From: QHXN01 sp963785125
GTDB taxonomy: Bacteria > Acidobacteriota > Blastocatellia > Pyrinomonadales > Pyrinomonadaceae
NCBI GenBank assembly: GCA_963785125.1
Contig: CAWATU010000001.1
Coordinates: forward strand, 62,001-126,000
Direction of reading: 5' to 3'
DNA length: 64,000 nucleotides
Shown one piece after another: positions 8,500-16,695 of this stretch; within the stretch, counting starts at the first letter, position 1, and every line of letters begins with the position of its first letter. Position numbers and translations under genes: made by a program. A model generated the notes under the pieces. That model ran no database searches. It had not been told where the DNA came from and saw nothing but the letters and a program-made list of their open reading frames with translations.

Positions 8500-8706
8500 A
8501 CGCCGGGATTGTAAAGAAAACCGGCGGCAAAAGCTAAAGGATGTGCGGCGGCGCACACATGCAAAACATGCGGCGAAAGGCTGTTGCAAAAACGGGCGGG
8601 CGCGGTTAGATTGTCGGCGGAGATTCAGAAGAAGTGGCGGGCGTGGGGACTCTCCCAGTCAGGTCGGGCGTGCCTCCCGTCTACTTGAAACCTGGAGGAA
8701 GGAACA

Positions 8707-8901
8707 GTGCCGGTAGGAACGTGTCCTGACTGCGAAGCCGAAGTCCACGTTGACCTCGACGCCGACAAAGGCGACACGGTCACCTGCGACGAGTGCGCAA
8801 CCGAGTTGGAGATTGTCGGACTCGACCCCGTCGAACTCGACATCGCCGAAGAAGACCTCGCCGAAGACGACTTAAAGGACGACGACGAGGACGATTACTA
8901 A
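8707..8901 (+). CDS. LysW-like zinc-ribbon acidic protein
   Basis: A GTG start at 8707 follows GGAGGAAGG with good spacing. The 64-residue product has a zinc-ribbon of two Cys pairs (C6-x2-C9 and C27-x2-C30, in GTCPDCEAE and TCDECATELEI) and the ELEIVGLDPVEL stretch typical of the LysW/ArgW amino-group carrier proteins of lysine and arginine synthesis. The C-terminus is very acidic but ends DDDEDDY and lacks the terminal EDWGE-like motif whose last Glu is the attachment site, so it may not be a working carrier. No lysX, lysZ or other biosynthetic genes are close. Carrier-like fold is well supported; function is open. Confidence 0.75.
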   Translation: MPVGTCPDCEAEVHVDLDADKGDTVTCDECATELEIVGLDPVELDIAEEDLAEDDLKDDDEDDY

Positions 8902-8910
8902 GGCCGGACG

Positions 8911-8974
8911 ATAGACCATAGACGACGGACGATGCCCGGGCTTTTATCGCCATCGTCTATGGTCTATGGTCTAT
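8911..8974. repeat. Snap-back inverted repeat built of 8-bp direct repeats
   Basis: Arms 8911-8934 and 8951-8974 pair over 24 bases with three mismatches. The right arm is a run of the 8-mer GGTCTATG repeated (GGTCTATGGTCTATGG). It separates the convergent stops at 8901 and 8964, and the right arm extends into the last codons of the minus-strand VWA gene (the final residues KDHRP and stop are encoded by it). Likely bidirectional terminator or RNA end structure. Confidence 0.7.
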
Positions 8975-10028
8975 GGTCTTTACTCTGGTAGCTCGTACGA
9001 TTCTGACGGATGGAGAGGCCGCGCGGGCCTTCCACACGGATGGTGTGGAGGCGCCCGTCGCGCCTTTTTTCTTCGGGCGGGTAGAAGGCGAGCACGTAGG
9101 TCGAGGTCACCTCCTCGGCCAGCGCCTTGAACAAGGGGTCATAGTCTTTGGCCGTGGCGTAGAAGTTCGTCCCGCCGGTCTTCTCCACCAGACCCGACAC
9201 GTCGAGCGGCGTCGGGAGCGGCGCGCGCTCCTTCGTGTTCGAGGCCAGCAGGCGCGTGTAGCTCGGCAGCGTCACCGTGTAGACGCTCACCTCGGCCTGG
9301 TTGGCGCGCTCGATAACGGTCGAGGGGTGGACGGTGTCGCCGACGGGGAAGCCGTCCGTGACGACGACGACGGCCTTCTTCAGCAGGCGTCGGTCGAGCG
9401 TGCGCGGGGCGTTGCGTTTCAGTAGACGCACCGCGTCGTCCACGGCGTCGTAGGCGTGGGTCGAAAGCCCGTTCGTCTCGCGCGCGAGTTTGACGAGGGC
9501 GCGGTCGAGCTTGCGCGCGTCGGAGGTGAAACCCTGCACGACACGCGCGTTCATGCCGAAGCTCATCAGGGCGAACGAGGCCGGGCGGTTCGAGAGCTTT
9601 TCGGAGAAGGCCGACATCGCCGTCCGCAGCCGCTCCATCTCCTCCGGCGTCATGCTGCCCGACACGTCCACGGCGAAGACCACGGCCACGGGCCGCTCCC
9701 CACCCGCGCGGCGCTCGACGTTGAGAAAGGCGACGGGCCGCTCTTCGCCGTCCTCGTAGAGCTTGAAGTCCTCGGGCCGGAGCCCCTTCACCGCGCGCCC
9801 CTCCGCGTCCGTCACCATCACGTCAACGAGCACGAGGTCTGTGTCGATCTTCAACACGTCGTCTTCACCCAGCTCGACGGGCTCGGGCGTGGGGCGCTGT
9901 TGCGGTTGCTGCCCCTGCGCACGCGGTGCGGGGACTTGAATGATAAAGAGGAGGCACGCGAGCAGGGCCACGGCGGAGAGTGCTGCGTGCGCGGAGAGTT
10001 CGAGCCTGTGTCCTGATTTGAATGACAT
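8964..10028 (-). CDS. VWFA-related protein of the acidobacterial type
   Basis: The 354-residue protein starts at ATG 10028 and has an N-terminal hydrophobic signal/anchor (about residues 12-30). The segment TDLVLVDVMVTDAEGRAVKG then LRPEDFKLYEDGEERPV (about 63-105) is the hallmark opening of the VWFA-related Acidobacterial domain (TIGR03436-like), followed by a von Willebrand A domain with the metal-binding MIDAS motif DVSGS and VVVVTDGFPVGD. Such proteins are secreted or periplasmic and very numerous in Acidobacteria; their ligands are unknown. It is divergent from the gene at 10227. The upstream intergenic region (10029-10226) carries the promoter noted for that gene. Confidence 0.88.
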   Translation of the reverse strand: MSFKSGHRLELSAHAALSAVALLACLLFIIQVPAPRAQGQQPQQRPTPEPVELGEDDVLKIDTDLVLVDVMVTDAEGRAVKGLRPEDFKLYEDGEERPVAFLNVERRAGGERPVAVVFAVDVSGSMTPEEMERLRTAMSAFSEKLSNRPASFALMSFGMNARVVQGFTSDARKLDRALVKLARETNGLSTHAYDAVDDAVRLLKRNAPRTLDRRLLKKAVVVVTDGFPVGDTVHPSTVIERANQAEVSVYTVTLPSYTRLLASNTKERAPLPTPLDVSGLVEKTGGTNFYATAKDYDPLFKALAEEVTSTYVLAFYPPEEKRRDGRLHTIRVEGPRGLSIRQNRTSYQSKDHRP

Positions 10029-10147
10029 AACAAAGCGGCGCCGACACGCGGCTGAGGAGTTGGCCGGCGCGTGGATTATACGTCGCGGCGCGGTCTCGGC
10101 GCCAGAGCATACCCCGCGGGCGGGCAACAACCCCCGACGCCGACGCA

Positions 10148-10176
10148 TCAACCAACCGGAAACTGCGTGTTATAAT
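10148..10176 (+). promoter_or_regulatory. Extended -10 promoter for the gene at 10227
   Basis: A perfect TATAAT is at 10171-10176 preceded by TGT (TG at 10168-10169), the extended -10 arrangement. A weak -35 (TCAACC, 10148-10153) lies 17 bases upstream. Transcription would start near 10183. Confidence 0.55.
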
Positions 10177-10226
10177 CCGCGCCGCCGCAAGTTTGATGCG
10201 CGCGAACGATTCAGAGGAAAAGATTC

Positions 10227-10883
10227 GTGAAGATGCTCGGAAGAAGATTGCCGGCGGCCGCGTGCGCGGCGCTGCTTGCGCTGACGTTGGCCGCGAACGG
10301 GGCGGCGCAGAAGAAGTCGAAGAAGCAGGAGCCGACGACGGGCGCCATCAGCGGCCGTGTGAAAGTCGCGCCGGGGGCGACTCCCGGGGGCGTGACCGTC
10401 ATCGTCCGTCGCGGCGACGAAGAGGTCGTGCGGCGCGAGACCAACTCGAAGGGCGAGTTCGAATTCCAGGGGCTCGCGCCCGGCACGTACGGCCTGACGC
10501 TGCGCAAAGCGGGGTTGGAGGTCGGCCGGATGGAGGACGTGGAGGTGCGCGCCGGCCGAACCGTCTCGCTCAAGGACAGGCTCTACCTGCCCGTGGACGA
10601 CGGCGCCATCGCGCACATCCGCGGGAGCGTCTTCGACGCCGCCGGCCGGAGCGTCAACGCGGCGAAGGTTGAGCTGGCGCGGGTCGAGGCCGACGGCACG
10701 CTCAAGAAGTTGGAGAGCCGCGTCTCGAACGGAACGGGCTCTTTCGCGTTCCGGCTCCCGCCCGAGCGCGCGCACTACCGCCTGACGGCGAAGGCCGACG
10801 GGGCCGAGCCGGCCACCGAGGATTTGAACATCGACGGCGCGGCCATCTACCGCGTCGCGCTCTCGCTTCGCTCGAAGAAGTAG
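10227..10883 (+). CDS. Secreted carboxypeptidase-regulatory-like (beta-sandwich) protein
   Basis: The 218-residue product starts at GTG 10227 (ATG 10233 is possible) and has a clear signal peptide (LPAAACAALLALTLAANGAAQ). Two Ig-like carboxypeptidase-regulatory domains follow: GAISGRVKVAPGATPGGVTV with GEFEFQGLAPGTYGLTLRK (about 40-100), and AHIRGSVFDAAGRSVNAAKVE with GSFAFRLPPERAHYRLTAK (about 128-190). These sandwich domains are usually found in TonB-dependent receptors and surface proteins and bind carbohydrate or protein; here they stand alone. Ten bases downstream lies the DNA-binding gene at 10893, probably in the same transcript. Confidence 0.78.
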   Translation: MKMLGRRLPAAACAALLALTLAANGAAQKKSKKQEPTTGAISGRVKVAPGATPGGVTVIVRRGDEEVVRRETNSKGEFEFQGLAPGTYGLTLRKAGLEVGRMEDVEVRAGRTVSLKDRLYLPVDDGAIAHIRGSVFDAAGRSVNAAKVELARVEADGTLKKLESRVSNGTGSFAFRLPPERAHYRLTAKADGAEPATEDLNIDGAAIYRVALSLRSKK

Positions 10884-10892
10884 GTAAATGAA

Positions 10893-11162
10893 GTGAAGGA
10901 CGCGCACCCGAACAGGGAAGAGGCGCGCGAGGGGTTTTTGACGGCGCGCCAACTCGCCGAGGTCTTGCAGGTGAGCGAATCGACCGTGCGCAGGCTCGCG
11001 CGCGAGGGACGCATTCCGTGCGTGCGGCTCACCCCGCGCCTGCTCCGCTTCAACCTCAAGGCCGTCTCCCGCGCCCTCGAAGACTCCGACACCAACTCGC
11101 GCTCCAAACGACGACAGGCCGAAGAGGCCGCGCGCGACGACGGACAATTGTCCTTCCTTTAA
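10893..11162 (+). CDS. Helix-turn-helix (excisionase/MerR-like) DNA-binding protein
   Basis: The 89-residue protein starts at GTG 10893, nine bases after the previous stop. Residues 15-62 match the short winged HTH of the excisionase family: FLTARQLAEVLQVSESTVRR followed by LAREGRIPCVRLTPRLLRFN. The tail is charged and ends QLSFL. Proteins of this class act as recombination directionality factors or small transcription regulators; no integrase or prophage genes are nearby, so a regulatory role is more likely. Its stop codon (11160-11162) directly abuts a long hairpin. Confidence 0.75.
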   Translation: MKDAHPNREEAREGFLTARQLAEVLQVSESTVRRLAREGRIPCVRLTPRLLRFNLKAVSRALEDSDTNSRSKRRQAEEAARDDGQLSFL

Positions 11163-11247
11163 AGCCGTAAACGTTGAAGCGTAAACCGTGACAAGTGGAA
11201 GAACGTGTCTTCACTTGTCACGGTTTACGCTTCAACGTTTACGGCTT
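11162..11247. repeat. 40-bp-arm snap-back hairpin between convergent genes
   Basis: Arms 11162-11202 and 11208-11247 are complementary over 40 bases with a single one-base bulge, leaving a loop of only five bases (ACGTG). The left arm begins at the last bases of the stop codon of the HTH gene and the right arm ends 11 bases before the stop of the minus-strand gene at 11259. Extremely stable as RNA; likely bidirectional terminator or transcript-end structure. Confidence 0.8.
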
Positions 11248-11258
11248 ACGTTACGGCT

Positions 11259-11513
11259 CTACTCTTCTTCCTCTTCAGCGTCGCGTGCTTCGACTTCGGC
11301 GCGGGGGCGCCAGTTGCGGGGGCCGTCCTTGACGAGGTCGTGCTTGCGCTTGACGGCCGCCCTCACGTTGAGGAACCAGGCCGAGGCGCCGAGCGCGGCC
11401 GTGAAGAAGGCCATGTCGTAGTGGCGCAGGTAGAGCAGCACCAGCGTCGCCGCCAAGAGCGCGTACGCCAGCAGCCTCCACATGCGCGCGAAGTCAGAGC
11501 CCGCTTCCTTCAT
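11259..11513 (-). CDS. Small two-helix membrane protein, unknown function
   Basis: The 84-residue protein has two hydrophobic stretches, LLAYALLAATLVLLYL (about 14-29) and MAFFTAALGASAWFL (about 34-48), then a basic patch (RAAVKRKHDLVKDGPRNWRPR) and an acidic end (EEEEE). A start at ATG 11513 fits. It lies 17 bases downstream of the DsbD-N-like lipoprotein gene on the same strand and is probably cotranscribed with it. No recognised family. Confidence 0.6.
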   Translation of the reverse strand: MKEAGSDFARMWRLLAYALLAATLVLLYLRHYDMAFFTAALGASAWFLNVRAAVKRKHDLVKDGPRNWRPRAEVEARDAEEEEE

Positions 11514-11530
11514 CTTTCCGCTTTCATGCC

Positions 11531-12091
11531 TCAGTTGATGGTCACGTTGATGGGTACGTCAACGTTGCGCGGCTGGTCGCACGTCTGGTCGTTGCAGGTC
11601 TGCACGCGGAGCTTCGCGCGCAACGTGTGGCGCCCCTTGAGCGCGTTCCTGTCGGCGCGCAGAGGGAGCTTGATACGGACGCTCCCCTCGTAGAGCGAGA
11701 GCGGCTTGTCGAAGAAGTCGAGCTTGCGCGGCACGCCCGGCGGGTAGACGGGCTTGCCCGGAGTGATGCCGTCCGCCGCCTCCGCGCTGAGCGCCGTCGC
11801 GATGTAGAACTTGTCGGTCGCAGGGTTGGCGTGCGTGTGGTACCCCTGTTCGATGTCGAGCCGGACGGCGGCCTCGCCCGCACCGCCCGCTTCGAGCTTG
11901 ACCTCTTCGGCCAACGCTGTCACGTGCAGCGCCTGCGGCGCCGGGGTCGGCGTGGCCTGCGCCGTCGCGGCAGGGCCGGGCGCGGGCGTAACGGCCGCGA
12001 CGCCGTTCGTGTTCGTCTCCCCCCCGCCGCAGTTGGCGAAGACGAGGGGCGCGCAGAGTAAGAGGCTCGGGAGCAGAGTTGTTCGTCGCAT
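11531..12091 (-). CDS. Lipoprotein-like protein with DsbD N-terminal-type domain
   Basis: The 186-residue product has an export signal ending in VFANC, so it may be a lipoprotein although the lipobox is not canonical, then a Pro/Thr/Ala linker (about 25-55). The C-terminal domain carries features of the periplasmic N-terminal domain of thiol:disulfide interchange protein DsbD: a GYHTHANPATDKFYIA segment, KPVYPPGVPRKLDFFDKPL, and a cysteine pair C166-NDQT-C171 near the end. In DsbD this domain passes electrons to periplasmic thiol proteins; here the transmembrane and thioredoxin domains are absent. Function is inferred from the domain only. Confidence 0.72.
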   Translation of the reverse strand: MRRTTLLPSLLLCAPLVFANCGGGETNTNGVAAVTPAPGPAATAQATPTPAPQALHVTALAEEVKLEAGGAGEAAVRLDIEQGYHTHANPATDKFYIATALSAEAADGITPGKPVYPPGVPRKLDFFDKPLSLYEGSVRIKLPLRADRNALKGRHTLRAKLRVQTCNDQTCDQPRNVDVPINVTIN

Positions 12092-12123
12092 GGCTCGGAG
12101 TTTATCTCAAATAACGGCGCGCC

Positions 12124-13104
12124 TCACACGGCGGTCGGCGGCTGTTGGAACTCTTGCGGCGGCGTCTGGTACTGCGGCGCGGGCGGCGCGGGGCGCCTCC
12201 GGACGCGGCGCACGAGGTAGCGCAGGAGGAAGTAGGCCGGCAGTCCTATGAAGACGACGAGCGCGATGAGCACCGGGAGCACGCTGATGAAGAAGAGCGT
12301 GATGGCGGCCGCGATGTCCACGCCCTCGCCGAAGGCCGTGCCGACGCTACGGAAGAAGCCCGTGGTGCCGATGAGCGGCGCGGGCGGTTGAAGCGTGACG
12401 CTGATGGTCGAGAGGCTCGACTGGTTTTCGAGGAAGCGGCGGCGCCCCTCCACCCGCTCGATCTCTGTGCGGACGTTTGTCAACTCTTTCTGGACGGAGA
12501 TGGCGTCCGAGACCGCCTGCGAGCGCTTCATGATCTCCAACAGTTGCGCTTCGAGGGCGTGCTGTGTGCGCAGGCGCGCTTCGAGGTCGATGTACTCCTC
12601 GGTCACGTCCTTGCCTGTAATCTTCTGCGCGGTGACGCTGCCGCCTGCGGCGCGTATGTCCGCGAGCGTCGCGTCGAACTGCGCGGCCGGGACTCTCAGT
12701 TCGACGGTGACCACTTCGTAAGGCGCCGACCCGTTCGAGCCGACGTGCTTGACCGAATCGGAGGTGACGACGAAGCCGCCGCGCGCCTCTGCGATGGAGG
12801 CGACGCGCTGCGCGGCCCTCGCCGGCTGTTCGACTTCGAGCGAGAGGGTCGCGTTGCGGATGATTCGGCGCGCGACCGGCGCGGCGTTCGGCTCCTGCTG
12901 CGTGGGCGGCGCGGGGTCTTCGGTGCGTTCGAGCGAGACGGTCTTCATGTCCGCGTTGCCGCGCAGGTCGCCGCCGCCGTCCTGAGCCGCGGTGCCCGTG
13001 CTCTGCTGCGGCGCGGCAACATGCTCGGCGGAGCGCTGGGAGCCGCCGCAGCCGGCCGCCGCCGCGAGCGCAAGCGTGAGAAGGAAGGTCTTCAACGTTC
13101 TCAT
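12124..13104 (-). CDS. DUF4349 lipoprotein
   Basis: The 326-residue protein has a lipoprotein signal (LALAAAAGC, Cys about 19), a low-complexity linker, and a DUF4349 domain: RRIIRNATLSLEVEQPARAA near residue 79, the GGFVVTSDS stretch, IDLEARLRTQ and a coiled-coil EIERVEGRRRFLENQ. A single transmembrane segment near residue 270 (ITLFFISVLPVLIALVVFIG) precedes a Pro/Gln-rich tail. DUF4349 proteins are envelope proteins of unknown role. It is tandem with, and downstream of, the 13185 gene on the same strand. Confidence 0.8.
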   Translation of the reverse strand: MRTLKTFLLTLALAAAAGCGGSQRSAEHVAAPQQSTGTAAQDGGGDLRGNADMKTVSLERTEDPAPPTQQEPNAAPVARRIIRNATLSLEVEQPARAAQRVASIAEARGGFVVTSDSVKHVGSNGSAPYEVVTVELRVPAAQFDATLADIRAAGGSVTAQKITGKDVTEEYIDLEARLRTQHALEAQLLEIMKRSQAVSDAISVQKELTNVRTEIERVEGRRRFLENQSSLSTISVTLQPPAPLIGTTGFFRSVGTAFGEGVDIAAAITLFFISVLPVLIALVVFIGLPAYFLLRYLVRRVRRRPAPPAPQYQTPPQEFQQPPTAV

Positions 13105-13184
13105 GGAATCTCTCCGGGGCCGAGTCTGTTAGAACAACGTCTGAACGGGCGCGGCGTCCGCCGCTTGCACAGGGGCGCGCGGTT

Positions 13185-13682
13185 TCAGGGCACGTCCTCC
13201 TTCTCGAAGTAGGGCGGCAACTCGCCGGGCTTGAGGCGGCGGAGCGTCACGTCCTCGGGGAAGTAGCTGACGCCGCTGCGGCGGACGGTCTGCCAGCGCA
13301 AGCCTTCGCCGCTCAAAGTGAGCTTGATGGTGGCCGAGCCGCCGAAGCCGCTCGCCAGTCGGAACTGCGCCGCGCCGTTCCTGACCGTCGCCGTGAAGTC
13401 ACAGTCCTCGATGCGCGCGAGGTAGCGCGCGACGATGCCGCAGGTGGCGCGCAGGCGGTTGCCGGTCTGCCTGATAGTAATGTCGATGGCGAACTGCGGC
13501 ACCTCCTCCAATTTCATGTCTTGGTAAGCGGTCGGCAGCTCAGACTTGTCCTGCGCGTAAGTGGCGTAGTTCCACTCGCCGCGGAAGCCCTTAGCGGCGG
13601 GCCGCGTCTGCGCGACGGTCGCGTGCGCGGCGGAGAGTAAGACGCAGGCGAGCAGGGAAAGAAGCAGGGGGAATCTTTTCAT
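13185..13682 (-). CDS. Secreted protein of unknown function
   Basis: The 165-residue protein starts at ATG 13682 behind GAAGGA and has a clear signal peptide (FPLLLSLLACVLLSAAHATVAQ). The mature part is a beta-rich small domain (FRGEWNYATYAQDKSELP, AIDITIRQTGNRLRATCGIV, FGGSATIKLTLSGEGLRWQT) that looks like a ligand-binding beta-barrel of lipocalin-like character, but I do not recognise the family. It contains two cysteines (in RATCG and EDCDF) that could form a disulfide. It follows the response regulator gene with a 40-base gap. Confidence 0.6.
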   Translation of the reverse strand: MKRFPLLLSLLACVLLSAAHATVAQTRPAAKGFRGEWNYATYAQDKSELPTAYQDMKLEEVPQFAIDITIRQTGNRLRATCGIVARYLARIEDCDFTATVRNGAAQFRLASGFGGSATIKLTLSGEGLRWQTVRRSGVSYFPEDVTLRRLKPGELPPYFEKEDVP

Positions 13683-13722
13683 CTCACGTCCTTCGAGGGG
13701 AGCTAATGGAAGAGTCGGCGCG

Positions 13723-15099
13723 TTACTCTTCGCCGCCCTCATCCTCCTCCTCTTCGTCTCTCGCACCGTGGCGTTCGGGGCGCTTGATGCCGAACTTCTC
13801 CAGGCGGTATTGGAGCGTGCGGAAGGTGAGGCCGAGGAGCTTGGCCGCCTTCGTGATGTTGTAGTCGGTGCGCTCCATCGCCTGAAGGATGAGGTTGCGC
13901 TCCACGTCCTCGAAGTTGACGCCCTCGACGGGCAGCTTGAAGCCGGCGCCCTCGGCCGCGGGGCGCGTCTCCTGCCGGACTTCGAGCGGGAGGTCTTCGA
14001 CCGTGATGTAGTCTGCCTCGGCGAGCAGGATGGCGCGCTCGATGGCGGACTCAAGCTGCCGGACGTTGCCGGGCCACGCGTAGTCGAGTATCACCTTGCG
14101 CGCGTCGGGCGTCAGGCCCCGGATGAGACGCGAGGTGTTGCGCGTGTGCTTCTTGAGGAAGAAGTCGATGAGGACGGGGATGTCCTCGCGCCGCTCGCGC
14201 AGGGGCGGCACGTCGATGGAGAGGACGTTGATGCGATAGTAGAGGTCGTCGCGGAAGCGGCCGTCGGAGACCATCGCGCGCAGGTCGCGGTTCGTCGCGG
14301 CGACGACGCGCACGTCGATCTTGATGGGGCGCGAGCCGCCGACGCGCCGAATCTCGCGCTCCTGCAAAGCCCGCAGGAGCTTCGCCTGCATCGACACGTC
14401 CAGCTCGCCGATCTCGTCGAGGAAGAGCGTGCCGCGGTCGGCGATCTCGAACAGCCCCTTCTTCTCGGCATGAGCGCCGGTGAACGACCCCTTCTCATGG
14501 CCGAACAGCTCCGACTCCAAAAGGTTCTCGTTGATGGCGGCGCAGTTGACGGCCTGAAACATCTCGGCCACGCGCGGGCTCTGCGTGTGGATGGCGCGTG
14601 CGATCAGCTCCTTGCCCGTGCCCGACTCGCCGCGGATGAGCACCGTCGAGTTCGAGCGCGCGACCTTGAGAATCATCTTCTTGACGGCCTCCATCTCGGC
14701 CGAGGCGGAGATGATCTCCTGATCTAAGGCGTCGAGCTTCAGGAGCGCGCGCCGGATGGTCTCCAACAACGCCTCGCGCTCGAAGGGTTTTTCGAGGTAG
14801 TCGAACGCGCCGCGCCGCAGCGCCTCCTTCGCCGAATCGATGGAGCCGTGGGCGGTCAGCAGGATGACGATGATCGAAGAATCGAACGCGAGCAGCTTCG
14901 ACAAAAGCTCGATGCCGTCCATGCCCGTCATCTTGAGGTCGGTGAGCGCGAGGTCGAACCGTCGCTCGCGCGCGATGCGCAGCGCCGCCTCGCCCGACGA
15001 CGCGGTCGTCACGTCGTAGCCCTCGCCCGACAGGATCATCTCCAGAATCTCGCGCTGCGACTTCTCGTCGTCAACGACCAGGATGCTTTTGCGTGACAT
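13723..15099 (-). CDS. NtrC-family sigma-54-dependent response regulator
   Basis: This 458-residue regulator has a receiver domain (about 1-120; phosphoacceptor D54 in LTDLKMTG, acidic pair DDE at 10-12), a AAA+ sigma-54 interaction domain with Walker A GESGTGKE, the sigma-54 contact loop in the variant form GSFTGA, Walker B GTLFLDEIGE, and a C-terminal Fis-type HTH (NITKAAKLLGLTFRTLQYRL). An acidic tail follows. ATG 15099 starts the receiver correctly; a longer frame would only translate hairpin sequence. The cognate kinase is immediately upstream (15172-16695), separated by a hairpin. The stimulus cannot be read from the sequence. Confidence 0.93.
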   Translation of the reverse strand: MSRKSILVVDDEKSQREILEMILSGEGYDVTTASSGEAALRIARERRFDLALTDLKMTGMDGIELLSKLLAFDSSIIVILLTAHGSIDSAKEALRRGAFDYLEKPFEREALLETIRRALLKLDALDQEIISASAEMEAVKKMILKVARSNSTVLIRGESGTGKELIARAIHTQSPRVAEMFQAVNCAAINENLLESELFGHEKGSFTGAHAEKKGLFEIADRGTLFLDEIGELDVSMQAKLLRALQEREIRRVGGSRPIKIDVRVVAATNRDLRAMVSDGRFRDDLYYRINVLSIDVPPLRERREDIPVLIDFFLKKHTRNTSRLIRGLTPDARKVILDYAWPGNVRQLESAIERAILLAEADYITVEDLPLEVRQETRPAAEGAGFKLPVEGVNFEDVERNLILQAMERTDYNITKAAKLLGLTFRTLQYRLEKFGIKRPERHGARDEEEEDEGGEE

Positions 15100-15106
15100 A
15101 GTGATA

Positions 15107-15183
15107 AATGATGAATGCGGAAGGCGGAGTGATGAATTCAAGAGGGTTCTCAATTCATCATTCCGCCTTTATCATTCATCATT
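15107..15183. repeat. Two-part snap-back hairpin between kinase and regulator genes
   Basis: Inner arms 15122-15138 and 15152-15168 pair over 17 bases with one G-T wobble; outer arms 15107-15117 (AATGATGAATG) and 15173-15183 pair perfectly. The outer right arm contains the stop codon of the kinase gene (15172-15174). It lies within a same-strand operon and could attenuate or stabilise the downstream regulator message. Confidence 0.7.
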
Positions 15184-16695
15184 CCCTCCTGCTGTTGGTA
15201 TCTCGACCGTGAACGTTGTTCCTTCGCCGGGCTTGCTCTCGACGCGGATGAAGCCGTCGTGCTCGTCCACGGCCTTCTTGGCGATGGCAAGGCCGAGCCC
15301 CGTCCCCGTCTCCTTCGTCGAGAAGTAGGGCTCGAAGATTTTCGGCAGATGGTCGGCGTCGATGCCGACGCCCGTGTCCGAGACGCGGACGCGCGCCAGC
15401 CCGTTCTCCGCGGAGAGGCTGACCGTCAGGCTCCCCCCGCCCCCTTCCATCGCGTGCATGCCGTTAATGATAAGGTTCGTGAAGAGCGAACGTAAAGCCT
15501 CCCGGTCGCCGAGCACCGTCGGAACCGCCCCTTCCTCCTCAAAACGCGTCTCGACCCCGATCTCCGCCGCCTGCACCTCGACCATCGAGAGCGCATCGCG
15601 CAAGGTCGCGCGCAGGTCGAGCGGCTTGAGGTCGAGACTGGCGGGGCGCGTGAACTTCAGGAACTCTGTGATGCGCGTGTTGATGCGCGCGACCTCGGCC
15701 TTCAACTGAAGCGTCAACTTCTCGACCGTCGCGCGCTTCTGCGGGTCTGAGGGGGCGAGCGAGGTGCGCAGGTGATCGAGCGTGAGGTTGATATAGTTGA
15801 GCGGGTTGCGTATCTCGTGCGCGATGGCCGAGGCGAGGCGGCCGATGACGGCCGACTGCTCGGCCTGCTGCACCTGCGTCTCAAGCTCCCGCATCCGCCC
15901 GAGCTGCGCGATCATCTCGTTGAAGGTGGCGGCCAGTCGCCCGACCTCGTCCTTGCGTTCGGCGCCGGGGACGTGGAACGAGAAGTCGCCCGCGGCGACG
16001 CGCTGCGCCCCACGCGAAAGCTCGTTGAGTGGGCGCGTGAAGCGCCAGACGAGGATGCCGGCCCCGAGCGTGGAGACGAGCATGATGACGAGCGTCGGGA
16101 CGAGCGGCCGCATTGTTTCGAGGAAAGTCCCGTCGCCCATCGGGTTCGTCCCGAGCACGATGACGATGTAGACGAGCCCATCGTCGGTCTGGAGCGGGAT
16201 GGCGAACGTGCGGGCGTTGCCCGAAATGGGCCGCGAGATGACCTCTAGCGAGGGGCGCAGATGCTTGAAGCCCGCGGTCGCTTCGCCCGCGTCTACCAAC
16301 GGCGGCAGCTTGACGTTCTTGTCGGCGATAAAGTAGTAGTGCGCCTCGCCGGTCTCCAGCGTCTCGGGCCGGTAGTCCGGGTCGAGGCTGTCATCGATGC
16401 GCCCGTCGCGGTCGCGCACGACGAGGACGTTGTCGACCCGCTCCTTGTACTTTTCGAGCAGGGACTGTTCGCCCGGCTTGTCCAACTGAAACATGTACTT
16501 GCTGGAGGTGATGCTCTCGTTGGCGAGCGCGATGGAGGCCGCGAGCGCCTGCTCCTGCCCGGCGACGCGGATGGCGCGGTCGCGCGAGCGGATGCGGCCG
16601 AAGTAGTACTGCACGCCGACGGTGGCGACGAGCAGCAGCGCCATCACCAGCAGGAGGCGCGTACGGAAGCTGTTGAAGAGTCTCGGCAGTCCCAT
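15172..16695 (-). CDS. Sensor histidine kinase (HAMP, HisKA, HATPase)
   Basis: The 507-residue kinase has a first membrane helix (LLLVMALLLVATVGVQYYF), a periplasmic sensor of about 150 residues, a second helix (LVPTLVIMLVSTLGAGILV), a HAMP linker (RPLNELSRGAQRVAAGDFSF), a dimerisation H-box with H293 (AIAHEIRNPLNYI), and an ATPase domain with N box (NLIINGMHAM), G1 box (DTGVGID) and G2 box (GTGLGLAIAKK). ATG 16695 was preferred; a TTG at 16749 would add 18 residues. It pairs with the NtrC-type regulator just downstream. The last residues lie within a hairpin arm. Confidence 0.92.
   Translation of the reverse strand: MGLPRLFNSFRTRLLLVMALLLVATVGVQYYFGRIRSRDRAIRVAGQEQALAASIALANESITSSKYMFQLDKPGEQSLLEKYKERVDNVLVVRDRDGRIDDSLDPDYRPETLETGEAHYYFIADKNVKLPPLVDAGEATAGFKHLRPSLEVISRPISGNARTFAIPLQTDDGLVYIVIVLGTNPMGDGTFLETMRPLVPTLVIMLVSTLGAGILVWRFTRPLNELSRGAQRVAAGDFSFHVPGAERKDEVGRLAATFNEMIAQLGRMRELETQVQQAEQSAVIGRLASAIAHEIRNPLNYINLTLDHLRTSLAPSDPQKRATVEKLTLQLKAEVARINTRITEFLKFTRPASLDLKPLDLRATLRDALSMVEVQAAEIGVETRFEEEGAVPTVLGDREALRSLFTNLIINGMHAMEGGGGSLTVSLSAENGLARVRVSDTGVGIDADHLPKIFEPYFSTKETGTGLGLAIAKKAVDEHDGFIRVESKPGEGTTFTVEIPTAGGNDE

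Noticed and set aside
11162..11247. Hairpin considered as an insertion-sequence remnant or attachment site
   Set aside because: No transposase or integrase nearby, no target duplication, and similar but unrelated-sequence hairpins occur at many gene junctions.
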